Source: Utricularia gibba (taxonomy: Eukaryota; Streptophyta; Magnoliopsida; Lamiales; Lentibulariaceae). Taken from it: a DNA stretch of 64,000 bases. Below the pieces are notes generated by a model. That model saw only the letters and a list, made by a program, of their open reading frames with translations. It was not told the origin of the DNA and ran no database searches. Location: the NCBI GenBank assembly GCA_002189035.1, contig CM007991.1:1116001-1180000 (forward strand), read 5' to 3'. The translations under genes were made by a program, and so were the position numbers. This document shows, in pieces, positions 12,653 through 26,365 of the stretch. Within the stretch, counting starts at the first letter, position 1. Every line of letters starts with the position of its first letter.

Positions 12653-13999
12653 GAGCCAAGGTGACAAATGGCGGAATCAGCACAAACTAACAGAAGGCGT
12701 TTTCACAAGTTCTATGTGAATTATCTCCTCATTGTTTCCTTCTTTTATTCGTATTGAAATGAGATGACCCATTGGTTTTGAAAATCATGATACCGGGTGC
12801 GCCGGCCGCCGCAGCCCTTAGAGGAAACAGGCCAGCTTAGAGTTGGCCAGACCTCGGTCTTAACTCTCCATCTTGTTATTTAGAAAAATAATCACAATCA
12901 TATTCTATCACATATATTTAGTTAAAAAAATATATAGAATAGTCATTTTTTTATACAATATCTGACATAGGATCAAATTTATAATCATACTTTCTTCATC
13001 TCCTTGATAGAATAGTACTTTTAGGTCACATTTAGAAAATAATTTTAATTCTGCTAGATGTACGAGATAATACTTTTGTTTTAAGAATTTGAATTTATAA
13101 TTATATATATATTCTTTTATAAATAAATACAGTTATTATTATTTAAATAAATTCTTTGTAATAATATAAACATGATTTATATAATATTTTAAAACTATAG
13201 TAATAATATGAAATATACTTTACAAATTTGTATACTATAAAGGATTTATACAATATGATTATTAATAAATATGGTAAATATTTTATTTATTTATAAAAAA
13301 TCAATTTGCATACTTTTATATTTTAAATATAAATTAATTTTATAATAATCATTTTCAAAAAACACTTTTAACAAATTATCAATTTTTTATTTTGCAGGCT
13401 CCTGGGCTCGGCTCTTGGAGTTAACGGGTCGGCCTGTCTAAACCGGGGCGTCAATAGAAGTGGTTATTTAAGGCCGATGGATACAGCGAGGCCCAATAGA
13501 AGTTGGTAATCGTGGCCCAATAGTGTTCTTTGTGTGTGTATATCTGCGTATATGACATATATATAAATGCCAAGTCAAAAACTCCGTCACCTCCGCCGGT
13601 TCTCTGTGTGAGATCTCGACACCCGGGTGCGATTATCTTCCCACAGCTCTCGTCTTCGGTCGGTTTTCTATTTTCTGCTGAGAATTTTTAATCTTTTCCC
13701 TCTGTATAGTGGTTTGGTTGTTGGCTCTCGTATGTTGATTTCTTTGACCAGTCCAATGCTGTTGGGTGTGGATGGTTTCTGAGGCCCCTGAATTTAGGAA
13801 CCCGGATTTGATTTGCATTTTAAGCGCCTATCGTAGGATCGCATTTCTTTTTAAGGCTTAGATGTTGAATCTTTTATTTTGCCTTTCATGTTTGCTTCAG
13901 AATTTGGAACTATAGGTGATTTTTGCGATCTTTCTTTAAAGAAACAAAATGCTGTCTTGAAATCAAACCTTTGATGTCTTCAGGTGTTATTTGATATCT
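12653..13999. other. Intergenic region and leader of the RETICULATA-related gene
   Basis: A very AT-rich core (about 12880-13395) is flanked by GC-richer ends. CAATAGAAG words near 13450-13525 are partly repeated. The right part, from about 13600, is probably 5' UTR with a leader intron ending at the CAG at 13983. No coding sequence was recognised. Confidence 0.45.
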
Positions 14000-15084
14000 A
14001 TGGGGACAATGGCCCAGCTTCGCTATTCCCCTCTTACTGGTCATTATTGCCGTGGCATGAATTCTCGCCAGTCTACATTCGTCGATGTTTCCTTCCCGAG
14101 TAATAATGCCCTCCCGACATTGAAATTCGGATCAAATATAGCAGTAAGCAAGAATCGCTGTCAAACCGAATTCCTACAGGTTAGTGCTGTAGGAGGTGGT
14201 GGTTTTAGGTCAGGGCACGGTGGCCATGGAGATGGTGGCAGTGGAGGTTGGAGTGGTAAAGGGGATTCTTCAGATGAATCCAATTTTTCTTGGGATGCAT
14301 TTGGACCAATTGGAGCATTTCTCAGTGGATGGAGATCGAGGGTGGCAGCTGATCCACAATTCCCATTCAAGGTTTTGATGGAGGAGTTGGTTGGTGTTAG
14401 TGCTTGTGTACTTGGAGATATGGCTTCACGCCCCAATTTTGGCCTCAACGAGCTTGATTTCGTATTCTCCACGCTCGTAGTTGGTTCCATTTTGAATTTT
14501 GTCCTCATGTATCTACTGGCCCCTACTCTCTCGGCATCAGCACAAACCTTGCCTTCCATTTTCGCAAGTTGTCCCACAAGTCACATGTTTGAACCTGGAG
14601 CATATAGCCTACTGAGTAGGTTAGGGACATTTGCGTATAAGGGAACCGTTTTTGCTGGCGTGGGGTTTGCAGCTGGACTTGTTGGTACTGCTATTTCCAA
14701 TGGACTCATCAAGATGCGAAAGAAGATGGATCCCAACTTTGAGACACCTAATAATCCTCCTCCAAAAGTGCTGAATGCTGCTACATGGGCTCTCCATATG
14801 GGTCTCAGCAGTAACTTTAGATACCAAACTCTCAATGGGATTGAGTTCTTGTTGGCCAAAGGGCTCCCCCAGTGCTCTTTAAGTCATCAGTTGTGGTTCT
14901 GAGATGCTTAAATAACGTTCTTGGAGGAGTTTCTTTTGTTGTGTTGGCTAGGTTAACTGGATCACAAAGCGCCAATGCATTGAAGGAAGGTGCTGATGAG
15001 CATGAGGTGCCCGAAGAAAAGCAGAAACTATTGAGTGAAGCTGGCAACCCTTTATCCAGTGACTCTTTATCTTCATCCAAGTGA
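14000..15084 (+). CDS. RER: RETICULATA-related (DUF3411) plastid membrane protein, with a frame break near the C-terminus
   Basis: A single coding exon, about 361 residues once one base is restored; family members are of similar length. RETICULATA-related proteins are plastid-envelope proteins that affect leaf mesophyll development. Visible: a transit-peptide-like N-terminus, a Gly/Ser-rich stretch (about residues 68-95), then the conserved region with FKVLMEELVGVSACVLGDMA and LNELDFVFSTLVVGSI, hydrophobic segments, and NGIEFLLAKGLP. Just after this the frame is lost: the C-run 14866-14870 has five C where six give LPPVLFKSSVVVLRCLNNVLGGVSF in-frame to the TGA at 15084. Read literally, the protein stops at 14902. 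I start at 14000 because it is the first ATG of the frame; the ATG at 14009 would also serve. Confidence 0.88.
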
Positions 15085-16169
15085 TGCAGGCTGCATGGTT
15101 TCCCCTACTCTTTGCACTTGGATTCAGTTTGCGGTAAATGCCCCTCTACCTATCAAGTTTCTCATTAGCATGTCACTTGGGTTTTCTGGTTTATGATCTA
15201 CGATCCTTTTTTATGAATAAGTTTTGAATTTGGATACGATGTATCATGTTTAGCTTTTGCATGAAACACCCGAACTTGAGATCAGTCTTAATGAAACTCT
15301 CTTAAGCTTCAACTTCTAGGGGGGAAAAGCTTGTAGAGTTTGTAGCGTCGCTGTAGGCAAACTAGAGCTACACAATGATTATATGCTAAAGTAGTTAGCA
15401 TCTAGAAGACGAACTGCAGTGGAGCCATTGACTTGGGGAACCGATTTTTCGGACCGGCCGATCCTATAAATAAAAAAAAAAAAAAACAAGTGAGCCGGGT
15501 TGACTGCGGGTGTAACTGATAACCGATCCAACGGTGAAAACAATTCTTAAACCGGAGTTGGATGTTGGGTCTCAACTTCCAGCTCCGGCAGTCCAGAAAT
15601 TTCTTTGCGTAAAAGCGAACAGCGTTAGCAAGATCCCTTTTGTAGAGAGAATGGCGTTTCTCTTACTTGCTTGTCTTCGTGGAAGTCCTTCTCAACTGGC
15701 ATGTGGCCCAACGGCGAACAGGATGATTTGTAAAAACCAAAAAAGCACATGTGTTTACAGTTAATCTTCACCGAAAGCGTTGTGCAATTTGCAGCGCTGA
15801 AAAGAAGGCAAAAACAAAAAGCACAGCAATTTCCCAGGGAGACGCCACCGGAGTATTTGGATTTCGGACAGGATTTGAGACAGTGAGGAAAACGGTTGGT
15901 GGTAGTAAGGAAGTTTATTAGAGTATTTCTCTTTCTGGGCACACTGGAATTTTGAATTTTCCGTTTAATTTTTGGGTGTCTTGTTCGATTTAGTTGAGAG
16001 CGTGGGCAGGATTTGGAGCTGAAGTTGCAAATTGATTCAATCATTGGAAGGGAAAGAAGGAGGTTCTCTTTCATTATTGTAGTTTAAAGTTTCCTGCAAC
16101 TCATCCAGTGGAGCTGTATCTTCTGAATGAGTTGAAAAGGTGGAGATCGGGTCTTAGAAGTATTGGGCT
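15085..16169. other. Intergenic region and myosin XI leader
   Basis: The RETICULATA-related 3' flank is followed by a poly-A tract near 15472-15486 and then the probable myosin 5' UTR from about 15800. No coding exon was recognised. Confidence 0.45.
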
Positions 16170-19100
16170 ATGGTGAGAGCCTTTCCTTCTGTTAACGATC
16201 CAAGCTCTTGCTTTCTTTTTGTGCTTTGCGTGGGAATGGTTTTGATTTTGTTTTGACTGGTGACGACCGATTGTTTCCCATTTATACCAGGCTTATTCGG
16301 GCCCCTTTTCGTCAAAGTTTTAATCTTTTCATTGCATGAAAATGACCATTTTGTTGATCTCTGATTGAAGATAGAAATCAAAATTTTTGTGTATGTAGCT
16401 TGGAAATCAGTCGGTTCAGTTTGTATGACCCAAGGGTTTGCTTTCGGCTGGCTTGCATATAAAAGAGTATTTATGTTAAGTGTCACTTTTTTTTCTCAGC
16501 AGTGGTACTCATCATGATATTAATAGTTGGTATTGGATTTATCCCAGCCGTTATGCCAAAAGATGAAAAAGGAGGTTTCTTAGACCATGCACTTCTTTTT
16601 GTAGGGATCAACTGCCAAGATTATTGTTGGTTCCCATGTATGGGTTGAGGATCCGATCTTAGCATGGATTGATGGAGAAGTAACCCGAATAGATGGCCAG
16701 GATGTTCATGTTCATACTACTACTGGGAAGAAGGTGACCTGAAAGCACACATGGAAAACTTTCCTATACTACTGTCTTCTTGTTTGCCACAAACATCCTG
16801 TACATGTTTTTTGTGCTATTTTTATAGGAACTTCTGTACCAGAAACACTTATATCAATGGTCAACATTTTTGCATTGGAAATATTTTATAGGATTGCACA
16901 GTTAATTTTATAAAGACCCCATACAGGGCTTTTTTTTTCATTTTCTGGTTTTTGGTGTCGAGATATTGCATATAAAAGTTTTGCGTGATGACACTTGTTT
17001 ATTAGCGATGTTCATGTAATAGAATGTAAAAAATGCGGACCTCGAAATTTTCAGGTAGTTGTAAACATCTCAAAGATGTATCCCAAGGATACTGAGGCAT
17101 CCGCCGGAGGAGTAGATGACATGACAATGCTTTCGTATCTGCATGAACCTGGAGTGCTTCAAAACCTGGCTACCAGATATGGACTGAACGAAATTTATGT
17201 AAGCTATCTGATGTTTACATTGATATCTATGAATGTCAGTATTTTTAAACTCTGGATAATTAATTTTTTTCTTCAGACATATACAGGAAATATTCTGATT
17301 GCGGTGAACCCTTTTCAAAGGCTGCCTCATCTATATGACACTCACATGATGGAACAATACAAGGGAGCAGCTTTAGGCGAACTAAGCCCTCATGTGTTTG
17401 CAATTGCCGATGTTGCATACAGGTGAGAGTAGAAAAAAAAACAAATACTAGAGCATGAACTTGTTAGGGGCTTGGGGTAGATTGACAGTGGTCGGCAACA
17501 TCTATGTCTCATGTGTAACTATTTGCGTTCAGAGCAATGCTTAATGAGGGGAAGAGCAATGCAATTTTGGTTAGTGGTGAAAGTGGAGCTGGTAAAACCG
17601 AGACCACGAAAATGCTGATGAGATATCTCGCACATTTAGGTGGTCGTTCTGGAGTGGAAGGAAGGACTGTGGAGCAGCAAGTTCTAGAGGTTATAGTTTT
17701 TGCTAGAATAATCAGGCTTCAAAGTATAAGCAAACATTCAAGGCAGAATCTAACAATAAAATTTTGAACACAGTCAAATCCCGTTCTTGAAGCATTTGGA
17801 AATGCCAAAACTGTCAGGAACAATAACTCAAGGTCAGTATAATTTGTACTTTCTAAGTAAGTCATCTTCCATTTTTACAAATATGCTATATCAATCTTAA
17901 AAGCATTACGAATTGTTGTTCTACAGTCGTTTCGGCAAATTTGTTGAAATACAATTTGATAAACATGGGAGGATCTCAGGGGCTGCCATTAGAACCTACT
18001 TGCTGGAGAGGTCTCGTGTTTGCCAGATTTCATTTCCTGAGAGAAACTACCACTGCTTTTATCTTTTGTGTGCGGCACCTCTAGAAATAAAGTTTATTTC
18101 TCAATCAGTGTACCATACCTGAAGGGACATCATGCTTTCAAATCAGTCATGAATATTCCAATTATCTCAGGAAAGAGAGAAGTATAAGCTTGGAAAACCT
18201 GAATCGTTTAATTATCTTAACCAGTCAAGTTGTTATCAACTGGATGGTGTAGATGATTCTGAGGAATACCTTGCAACCAGAAGGGCTATGGATGTTGTTG
18301 GCATCAGTGATGAAGAACAGGTTATCATTCTTTTGGAGACATTTTCTCAAATATTAGCTGAAATTCGAGCATTGTTATTTGACATTTCTTTGGTACCAAC
18401 TGTGTAAAATTAGGAGTCAATATTTAGGGTTGTTGCAGCAATCCTCCATCTGGGTAATATTGAGTTCTCCAAGGGAGAAGAGATTGATTCTTCTGTGGTT
18501 AAGAATGAGAAGTCTAGGTTTCATATGAATACAGCTGCTGATTTACTCAAGTATGAAATAATTTGGTTGTGATGTTTTGAACTTACATAAGATAGAATTC
18601 TGACCTATTTTGATTCACTAGGTGTGATTCCAAGAGCCTGGAAAATGCACTGATTCAGCGTGTCATGGTGACTCCTGAGGAAATTATTACAAGGACTTTG
18701 GACCCAGAGGGTGCATTGGGAAGCAGGGATGCTTTGGCTAAAACTATATATTCTCGTTTATTTGATTGGTAAGATTTTGAATATGGGAGGGATTCTGTAG
18801 CAGATTTTTCGTCATGGTTTTTTAGTGTCTTTTCTTCATTCACGAAGTAGTGTTGAATAGTGAAATCTGTCATTTAATTTAAGATCTTGGTGTTTTAGCT
18901 TGGCTGCGGAGCATATTTTCTCATCCATCTATCTAACTTCGACATGCTTCATAACACTATAAAAAGAGCATGTACTACATCTCTTCTCTGCTTATCTACC
19001 AGGATTGTGGATAAAATAAATATATCCATTGGTCAGGATCCAAATTCGAAAGCAATAATTGGGGTTCTGGACATATATGGGTTCGAAAGTTTTAAACAGA

Positions 19101-22100
19101 ACAGGTTTGCTGTAATCAGATCTTGTCTGCTGTATCCAATGTTTTAGAAAACACCTCTGATATTCTTTATTGAATTATTAGTTTTGAGCAGTTCTGCATC
19201 AACTTCACCAATGAAAAGCTGCAGCAGCACTTTAATCAGGTCATTCCACTTCAGTGTGGTGCTTACTGTTTGCTTTATTGGTATGCTAATATATGGTGTT
19301 GGCGCTACAGCATGTTTTTAAGATGGAGCAGGAAGAGTATGAAAAAGAAAAGATAGAATGGAGCTATATAGAGTTTGTTGATAACCAAGATGTTCTTGAT
19401 CTTATTGAGAAGGTCTGAGTTTTTTCAATTGTTTTATATTTTTGAGATAGCTAGAATATATCAAATTTGATTGCATTCTCTATGGACAATTGTAGATTAA
19501 GGGTTCTGATTCTTTTCATTTTTTCGTCTCTATGGCAGAAACCTGGGGGAATAATTGCGTTGCTTGATGAAGCATGGTATTCCATCCAATTACCTTTAGT
19601 TACTTTTGGCATGCCACATAATCATCTTACCAAAAGGCTTAGCAGTGTATCAAAAATACACACACATTCCTTTTGTATCATATGCTATTTATTGTCATCT
19701 CGTCATCCTTTAGTATGTCTATGTTGCAGTATGTTCCCCAAATCCACTCACGAGACATTTGCTCAGAAGTTGTATCAGACTTTTGCAAAGAATAAGCGTT
19801 TTATTAAACCCAAGCTATCCCGCACCAATTTCACAATTTGTCACTATGCTGGGGAGGTGTGTGCAACTTACCTTGTAGCTGCTGCATGATGACACACAGA
19901 ACAAAGACAATTATGGAACTGGAGGCTTTGCAATAAAAATTTAATAAGCAATTTTTTTATGTGTGCAGGTAGCTTATATGGCAGATCTGTTCCTGGATAA
20001 GAACAAGGATTATGTCGTTGCAGAACATCAGGATCTATTGACAGCTTCTAAATGCTCTTTTGTGGCCAATTTATTCCCCCCTCTTCCTGAAGAGTCATCT
20101 AAATCTTCCAAGTTTTCTTCAATAGGGACACGCTTTAAGGTGATATACCATTTTTCAACAAATTTTAGTATTTCGTGAGGCCTTCAATGTAAAGCCCTCA
20201 AATCAGTTCCTCCTAAGTGCTGGCATGCCATTTGAACTGGGCACTGCTCTGAGGTATATTTTCATGCTTGCAGCAACAACTTCAATCTCTGATGGAAACT
20301 TTGAGTTCAACTGAACCACATTATATCAGATGTGTGAAACCGAATAATGTATTGAAGCCTGCCATATTTGAGAATCTTAATGTGATCCAACAGTTGAGAT
20401 GTGGTGTAAGTATTTTCTTAAAGATTTGCTAAAGTAGTCATTCAACGTTATCATCTGAGCCGGATTCATGTCTTTTTTTTATTATTTCTCACTTCCATTC
20501 ATCTTAATTAAATTTTTGTTTAGGGTGTCCTAGAAGCTATCAGAATTAGCTGTGCTGGATACCCTACTAGACGGACTTTTGATGAATTTCTTCTTCGATT
20601 TGGTGTTCTTGCCCCTGAAGCATTGGATGGGATGTAGGTTTTTTACTTCCAGTTGAATGCATGAAATGTCTAGTGTCGATGTTTGTTCTGGTGTAGTCAA
20701 ATTTCCTTCAATGTTAAATAATTCCCTTTTTCTTCAGCTCCGATGAAAAGGTTGCATGTCAGACGATTCTTAGCAAAATGGGGTTAAAGGGCTATCAGGT
20801 TGGATTTGCATGGCTACATGAGTTGCTTGTAAATCTGTGGCACTCATCAAGTTCACTTTTGTATTAATCAAAATTTCTCAGTGCATGATGGTGTCCTTTT
20901 TGTGCACTGAATCTTCATCATATTGCACTATACAAGTGTATTCACTTTGCATTATGTTTCTTTCAGTTGGGTAGGACTAAAGTCTTCCTACGAGCTGGTC
21001 AGATGGCTGAGCTTGATACAAGGAGAACTGAGGTCCTGGGGAATGCGGCTAAAACAATTCAAAGACAAGTTCGCACATACATTGCTCGGAAAGAATTTGC
21101 TTCTTTACGTCAAGCTGCCATCCAATTGCAATCATGTTGGCGAGGTGATTTAAAATCCCTGCCATCTTGGTCTGGTAGTTGTCTCCTAGTTTGTGAATAT
21201 GAACTTTTTGTAATCATTTTGTAGCTATACATGCGTGCAAACTGTACGAGGAGTTGCAGCGTGAAGCTGCATCGCTGAAGATTCAAAAGAATTACAGATG
21301 CCATCTTGCTCAGAAATCCTATCTGTCTGTGAAGAGGTCTGCTATCATGATGCAGACAGGCATGAGAGCAATGTCTGCTCGAAGTGAATTTAGGTTCAGG
21401 AAGCAGACAAAAGCAGCAACCCAAGTTCAGGTGTTTATTACTAAGATCTCAAATCACCTAAGTATTGATGAACCTAGAAATTCTGGAATCTGATATTACA
21501 GAATTATTTGGATTGTATCTGGATCTTGTAGGCTCATTGGCGTTGTTACAAGGAGTGTTCTTACTACAGAAGTCTCCAGAAGGCTGCTCTTAACACACAA
21601 TGTGGCTGGAGGCAGCGGGTGGCACGAAGAGAGCTGCGAAAGCTTAAAATGGTTTCTTGTTACTTCATGTGGTTCAGTTTGATATTTAAGGTATAAACCT
21701 TACTGCATTTTGGGAGATGTGATTTTTGAACAGGCTGCAAGGGAGACAGGGGCCCTGAAGGAAGCCAAAGACAAACTAGAGAAGAAGGTAGAGGAGCTTA
21801 CATGGCGGTTGCAATTTGAGAAGAGGCTCCGGGTAAGCATTCTTGGCCATTGTGAGTCAATTCGTACATGTTACTGACTGCAAATTTTTTCTCACTCCTA
21901 ACTTCAGACGGAACTGGAGGAAACAAAAGCACAAGAAGTTGCCAAGTTGCAGGAGGCTTTGCACTCAATGCAGTTACAGATAGAAGACGCAAATGTTAGG
22001 GTATTAAAAGAAAGAGAGGCTGCGGAAAAGGCAATTGAAGAAGCCCCTCCAGTAATCAAGGAAACCGCAATACTGGTTCAAGACACGGCAATGATTGATG

Positions 22101-25100
22101 CATTAACCCTTGAGGTTGAGAGTTTAAAGGTAAAATTTTAAGTACAACTGCAACTGCAGAGTTTGTGCACTTTTGGACTTGTAGGTAGTCTCTGGGTTCC
22201 ATGCTACGGGTGTTACATCAGATAATAAGGCATTCAGGTTGCTTTTGTCATGATGGATTAGGTTTTCTTCACTATTTCATTGGCATCATAGAGGAACTAG
22301 GGTTCAAAAAGTCTTAATATTGTACCTAGACCGTGTCATAACTACCTTAAAAATTGCACAGGCTTCACTGCTATCAGAAAGTGAAGCTGCAGAAAACGCC
22401 CGGAAGGCTGGCGTGGATGCTGATGCCAGAAATATGGAGCTATCAAAGAAGTTAGAAGAAACAGAGGAGAAGGTGGGGAAGCTCCTGGAGTCCATTCAGA
22501 GGTAAATAGATACTTGGGACTTTGTGAAAACTGTCTTTGTTGATTTTATATCTTTCAGAAAGTTTTTCGGTTCTTCTTTTAACAATGGTAACTCTTGATC
22601 TCTCTGTTGGTTTCTCATGGAAAACCTAATTGATTTTTTTATCTGTTTTGTCACAGAAATTAAGTGTGAGCAATCCTAGTTTGCCTCATTCTTTATAGTG
22701 CTAGTTTTCACTGCCCATCTATATGCCCCTTTAAACCATCGATCTTCTTTCTTTCTTTTTTTTTTTTTTTTTTTTGAATGAATATAAAACAACCTAGTGG
22801 CTCTGTTAATTGTTGAAGAAATCAATGACCGTGTTAAAGTTTTATTTCTAATAGGATGTGACTTTATACCATTTTCCCAGGCTGGAAGAGAAGCTATCGA
22901 ACTCTGAGTCAGAGAACCAAGTACTTCGCCAGCAAGCCCTCACCATGTCACCCACTGGCAAGACCATACCTGGACGACCCAGGACCACTATTGTTCAGGT
23001 GATGCAATTAATATTTATTACTTTTGCTAACTTTTTAAATGGATTTTTGAGGAAAGATATCATACTCATGAATTTCCAGAGAACCCCGGATAAAGCTATT
23101 ATTCTTAATGGAGAAACAAAACCTACACCAGTAAGAAAACATGTTCGTTTAAATTTACTGTGCCTTTTCAGAAACCTTGCATTTATATCATGCTGAACGT
23201 AGGACGTGGCCATCATACCATTGAGTGCCAAGGAGCCCGAACCTGAGGAGAGGGCCCAGAAGTTTCTAAACGACAAACAGCAAGTAAGTGGTGGTGATTC
23301 CTTGCTCAGCAACAACCATATTACCTGCAAATTTTCAGATTGCAGGAAAAGGCAGAGTTTTGTATGTATTAAGGGGGTATTGTCTGCTTTACAGGAAAAC
23401 CAAGACCTGCTGATTCAGTGTATTTCACAAGACTTGGGGTTTTCAGGTGGCAAACCTGTTGCAGCATACATTATATACAAATGCCTTCTCCATTGGAGGT
23501 CGTTTGAGGTTGAGAGAACTAGTGTATTTGATCGGGTCATTGGAGCCATATCTTCATCCATTGAGGTAAGTTTTGGTATACATGTGACTGTTGTCCCATT
23601 ACTTCACTTTTATTCTATATAAAATTATTGTTATCTCTTTTCAATATATCTTAATGTCTTTTCTTGACCATTTCATTGCAATTGCTGGTAGATATCCCAA
23701 TTTTTTATTCCTTTAAATTCTATGTAGGGCGCTGATAACAATGACATACTAGGATACTGGCTATGCAACACATCAGCACTGTTAATGTTGCTTCAGCACA
23801 CGCTCAAGGCCTGTGGAGCAGCTAGCTTCACTCCTCAGAGGAGAAAGTCATCACCATCATCGCTCTTTGGGAGAATGTCCCAAGTATGCCATCTTACAAT
23901 CATTGCCTTTGAACGGTGTTTTTTCTGCCCATGAATCATCATGCCCATTTTATTTCCTCTTTTCAAAATGTGCTTCTTGAAGGGGTTGAGAACGTCTCCA
24001 CAGAGTGCTGGGCTTCCATTTCTCAATAGTCGGATGCTTGGCAGATTTGATGATTTGCGTCAAGTAGAGGCCAAATATCCCGCTTTGCTATTCAAGCAGC
24101 AGCTCACAGCTTTTCTAGAGAAGATATATGGAATGATCAGAGATAATCTCAAAAAAGAGATTTCCCCTCTGCTCGGTCTATGCATCCAGGCAAGTGTGGC
24201 TGTGCTTACTCATTATTTGAAGTGCCGGAAAAAGCTCCTTTTTCGTGTTCTTATTATAGGGAGGATTCCACCATAATTATTTATTAGGGAAACTTTTTTC
24301 AGTGTCATGATGTTGCAAGAAATTGAATTCCAAGAAAATATTTTCTCCCCTTTGAGCTGTGTATCCTTCAATGCAGGCACCTAGAACATCCCGTACTAGT
24401 TTAGTTAAGGGGCGGTCTCATGCAAATGCTGGTGCTCAACAGGCACTCATCGCTCATTGGCAGAGTATCGTGAAAATCCTGGATGTTTACGTGAAGATAA
24501 TGAAATCAAACTATGTGAGGACTAAGGAACAATTAAGATGGAATTTGGCTTGTTTTTTGTTTTCATTATATAACATTTTTTTTGTTACCACATTTCATTT
24601 CAGGTCCCATCTTTTCTTATCCGAAAGGTTTTCTCTCAAATATTCTCATTTATAAACGTTCAATTATTTAACAGGTAACTTCAACTTCATGGATGCCATT
24701 TGTTCTGTTTTGAAATCAGTTTTGTGTATTCTTTTATATTTTATGAGGTTTTCATTTAATGAATCCATAACTTTCAGTCTTCTTTTACGACGTGAGTGCT
24801 GCTCGTTCAGCAATGGTGAGTATGTCAAAGCAGGGCTAGCTGAATTGGAACAGTGGTGCTGCTATGCATCAGAAGAGGTAAGGTTTTATGCATTTGTGCC
24901 CTATATGGCACTAGGTAGAATTGCTTCTAAATCTTCATGTCTGCAGTATGTAGGCTTGGCTTGGGACGAACTGAAGCATATAAGGCAGGCTGTTGGGTTT
25001 TTAGTAAGATTTTTTTCTCCTAGACCTTGCCTACGGGGTTTTTTTTTTTTTCAGAGCATTGCTAATAAATGCTTATCACAGGTTATACATCAAAAACCCA

Positions 25101-25663
25101 AGAAGACCTTGAATGAGATTACAGAGGAACTGTGTCCGGTGAGAAAAACTTCATCAACCATTTTATCATCAGATTTTCTTAGTTTTTGTTATAAATTTGC
25201 TTGTGGATGTACTTTTTTAGGTATTGAGCATACAGCAACTGTACAGAATTAGTACAATGTACTGGGATGATAAATATGGCACTCACAGTGTGTCTTCTAA
25301 CGTTAGTATTATGTGTTCTTGAATTTGTCTCCTCCACCATAAGCTGATTCTCTTGATCCTCGTGTACTCACTGTTTGCCTGCGCAGGTCATTGCACGTAT
25401 GAGAAGTGTGATGACCGATGATGCCAACAATGCCATAAGCAGTTCATTCCTCCTGGATGATGATTCTAGGTATCAGTTAATTTCTTTATGAGATTAAATC
25501 ATTACTACTGCAAAACTGATAACTTAGACGATACTGCAGCATTCCATTTTCTGTGGATGACCTCTCCAAATCCATGCAAACGATAGAAGTAGCTCACATC
25601 GAGCCTCCACCATTGATCCGAGAAAATTCTGGCTTCGTCTTTTTACACCAGCGGTCAGATTGA
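16170..25663 (+). CDS. Class XI myosin heavy chain (complete, 39 coding exons)
   Basis: Joining 39 exons gives about 1530 residues, typical of plant myosin XI, the actin motor for organelle movement. The first coding exon is only the ATG (16170-16172); exon 2 starts at 16605. Motor domain: SH3-like N-terminus ([10 protein letters not shown]), P-loop GESGAGKT in exon 5 (17533-17689), switch region [19 protein letters not shown], and the actin-side segment FSSIGTRFK. Six IQ-like repeats follow in 20967-21651, then coiled coil (21734-22998) and the globular cargo tail (23395-25663), ending IENSGF-like [14 protein letters not shown]. Wording of the C-terminus is near XI-K/XI-E, a weak assignment. 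Two introns are non-canonical: the one after 18086 starts AT, and the one after 24189 starts GC. All other joins keep frame with GT-AG. Confidence 0.93.
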
Positions 25664-26365
25664 TGATGGTCTCATAGATTTCTTTTGAGATACCCTTTCT
25701 TTCCTCGTCTGCTTGATCTCCTGCGTAGGGAGCGTGAGGGCGGATGCCCTGTACATTCTTTGATATCTCCAATGGTGTCCGTGTGCATTTTTTGTGACTT
25801 TCATTTCATACATCAGACAGGCACAAGGTCAAGTTGTCTGTCTGCCTCCTAGTCTCTTGTGTCTTTCAACACTAGAGATTACCCCATTAGAAGAAGATCC
25901 ATTAGTTGTTGCTGCAGGTAATTCATTTCCATGTATTATGGGTTGTGAAGTTATAGGCTAGACTGCGAGGCTTGCATCCATTCCACTGTGGAAGGATTGA
26001 GGTGTGCTGTGTTAGGTGTGTGTATTAAAGCTTCTTTTTGGGTGTACGACATATGCTGTTGATTTGTTTATTTCTCCATTGGTTTGTTGTTGATGTAAAA
26101 ATAGAATACTTTTTAATATGTCTAAAATAAATTTTTACAACTTGTCATGTCAACAGATCTGAACTGTCCCCATACCTGTAGAGCCAACTCCTGAAATAAA
26201 TGCAACAACTCCAGTTATTAAAACACAGTAGCATGATATAATGGCATTATTTCTGGTTTACGCAGTGATTTAGCCATCTGTTTCAATGCACTGCACTTCA
26301 CTAAAAGCCATTTACACTTCTTCAATGACCTGTGTGAATATCCAGATGCTGTTGGAATTGCGAGT
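25664..26365. other. Convergent 3' flanks of myosin XI and the acyltransferase
   Basis: The myosin 3' UTR presumably covers the left part and the acyltransferase 3' UTR the right. No other feature was recognised. Confidence 0.45.
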
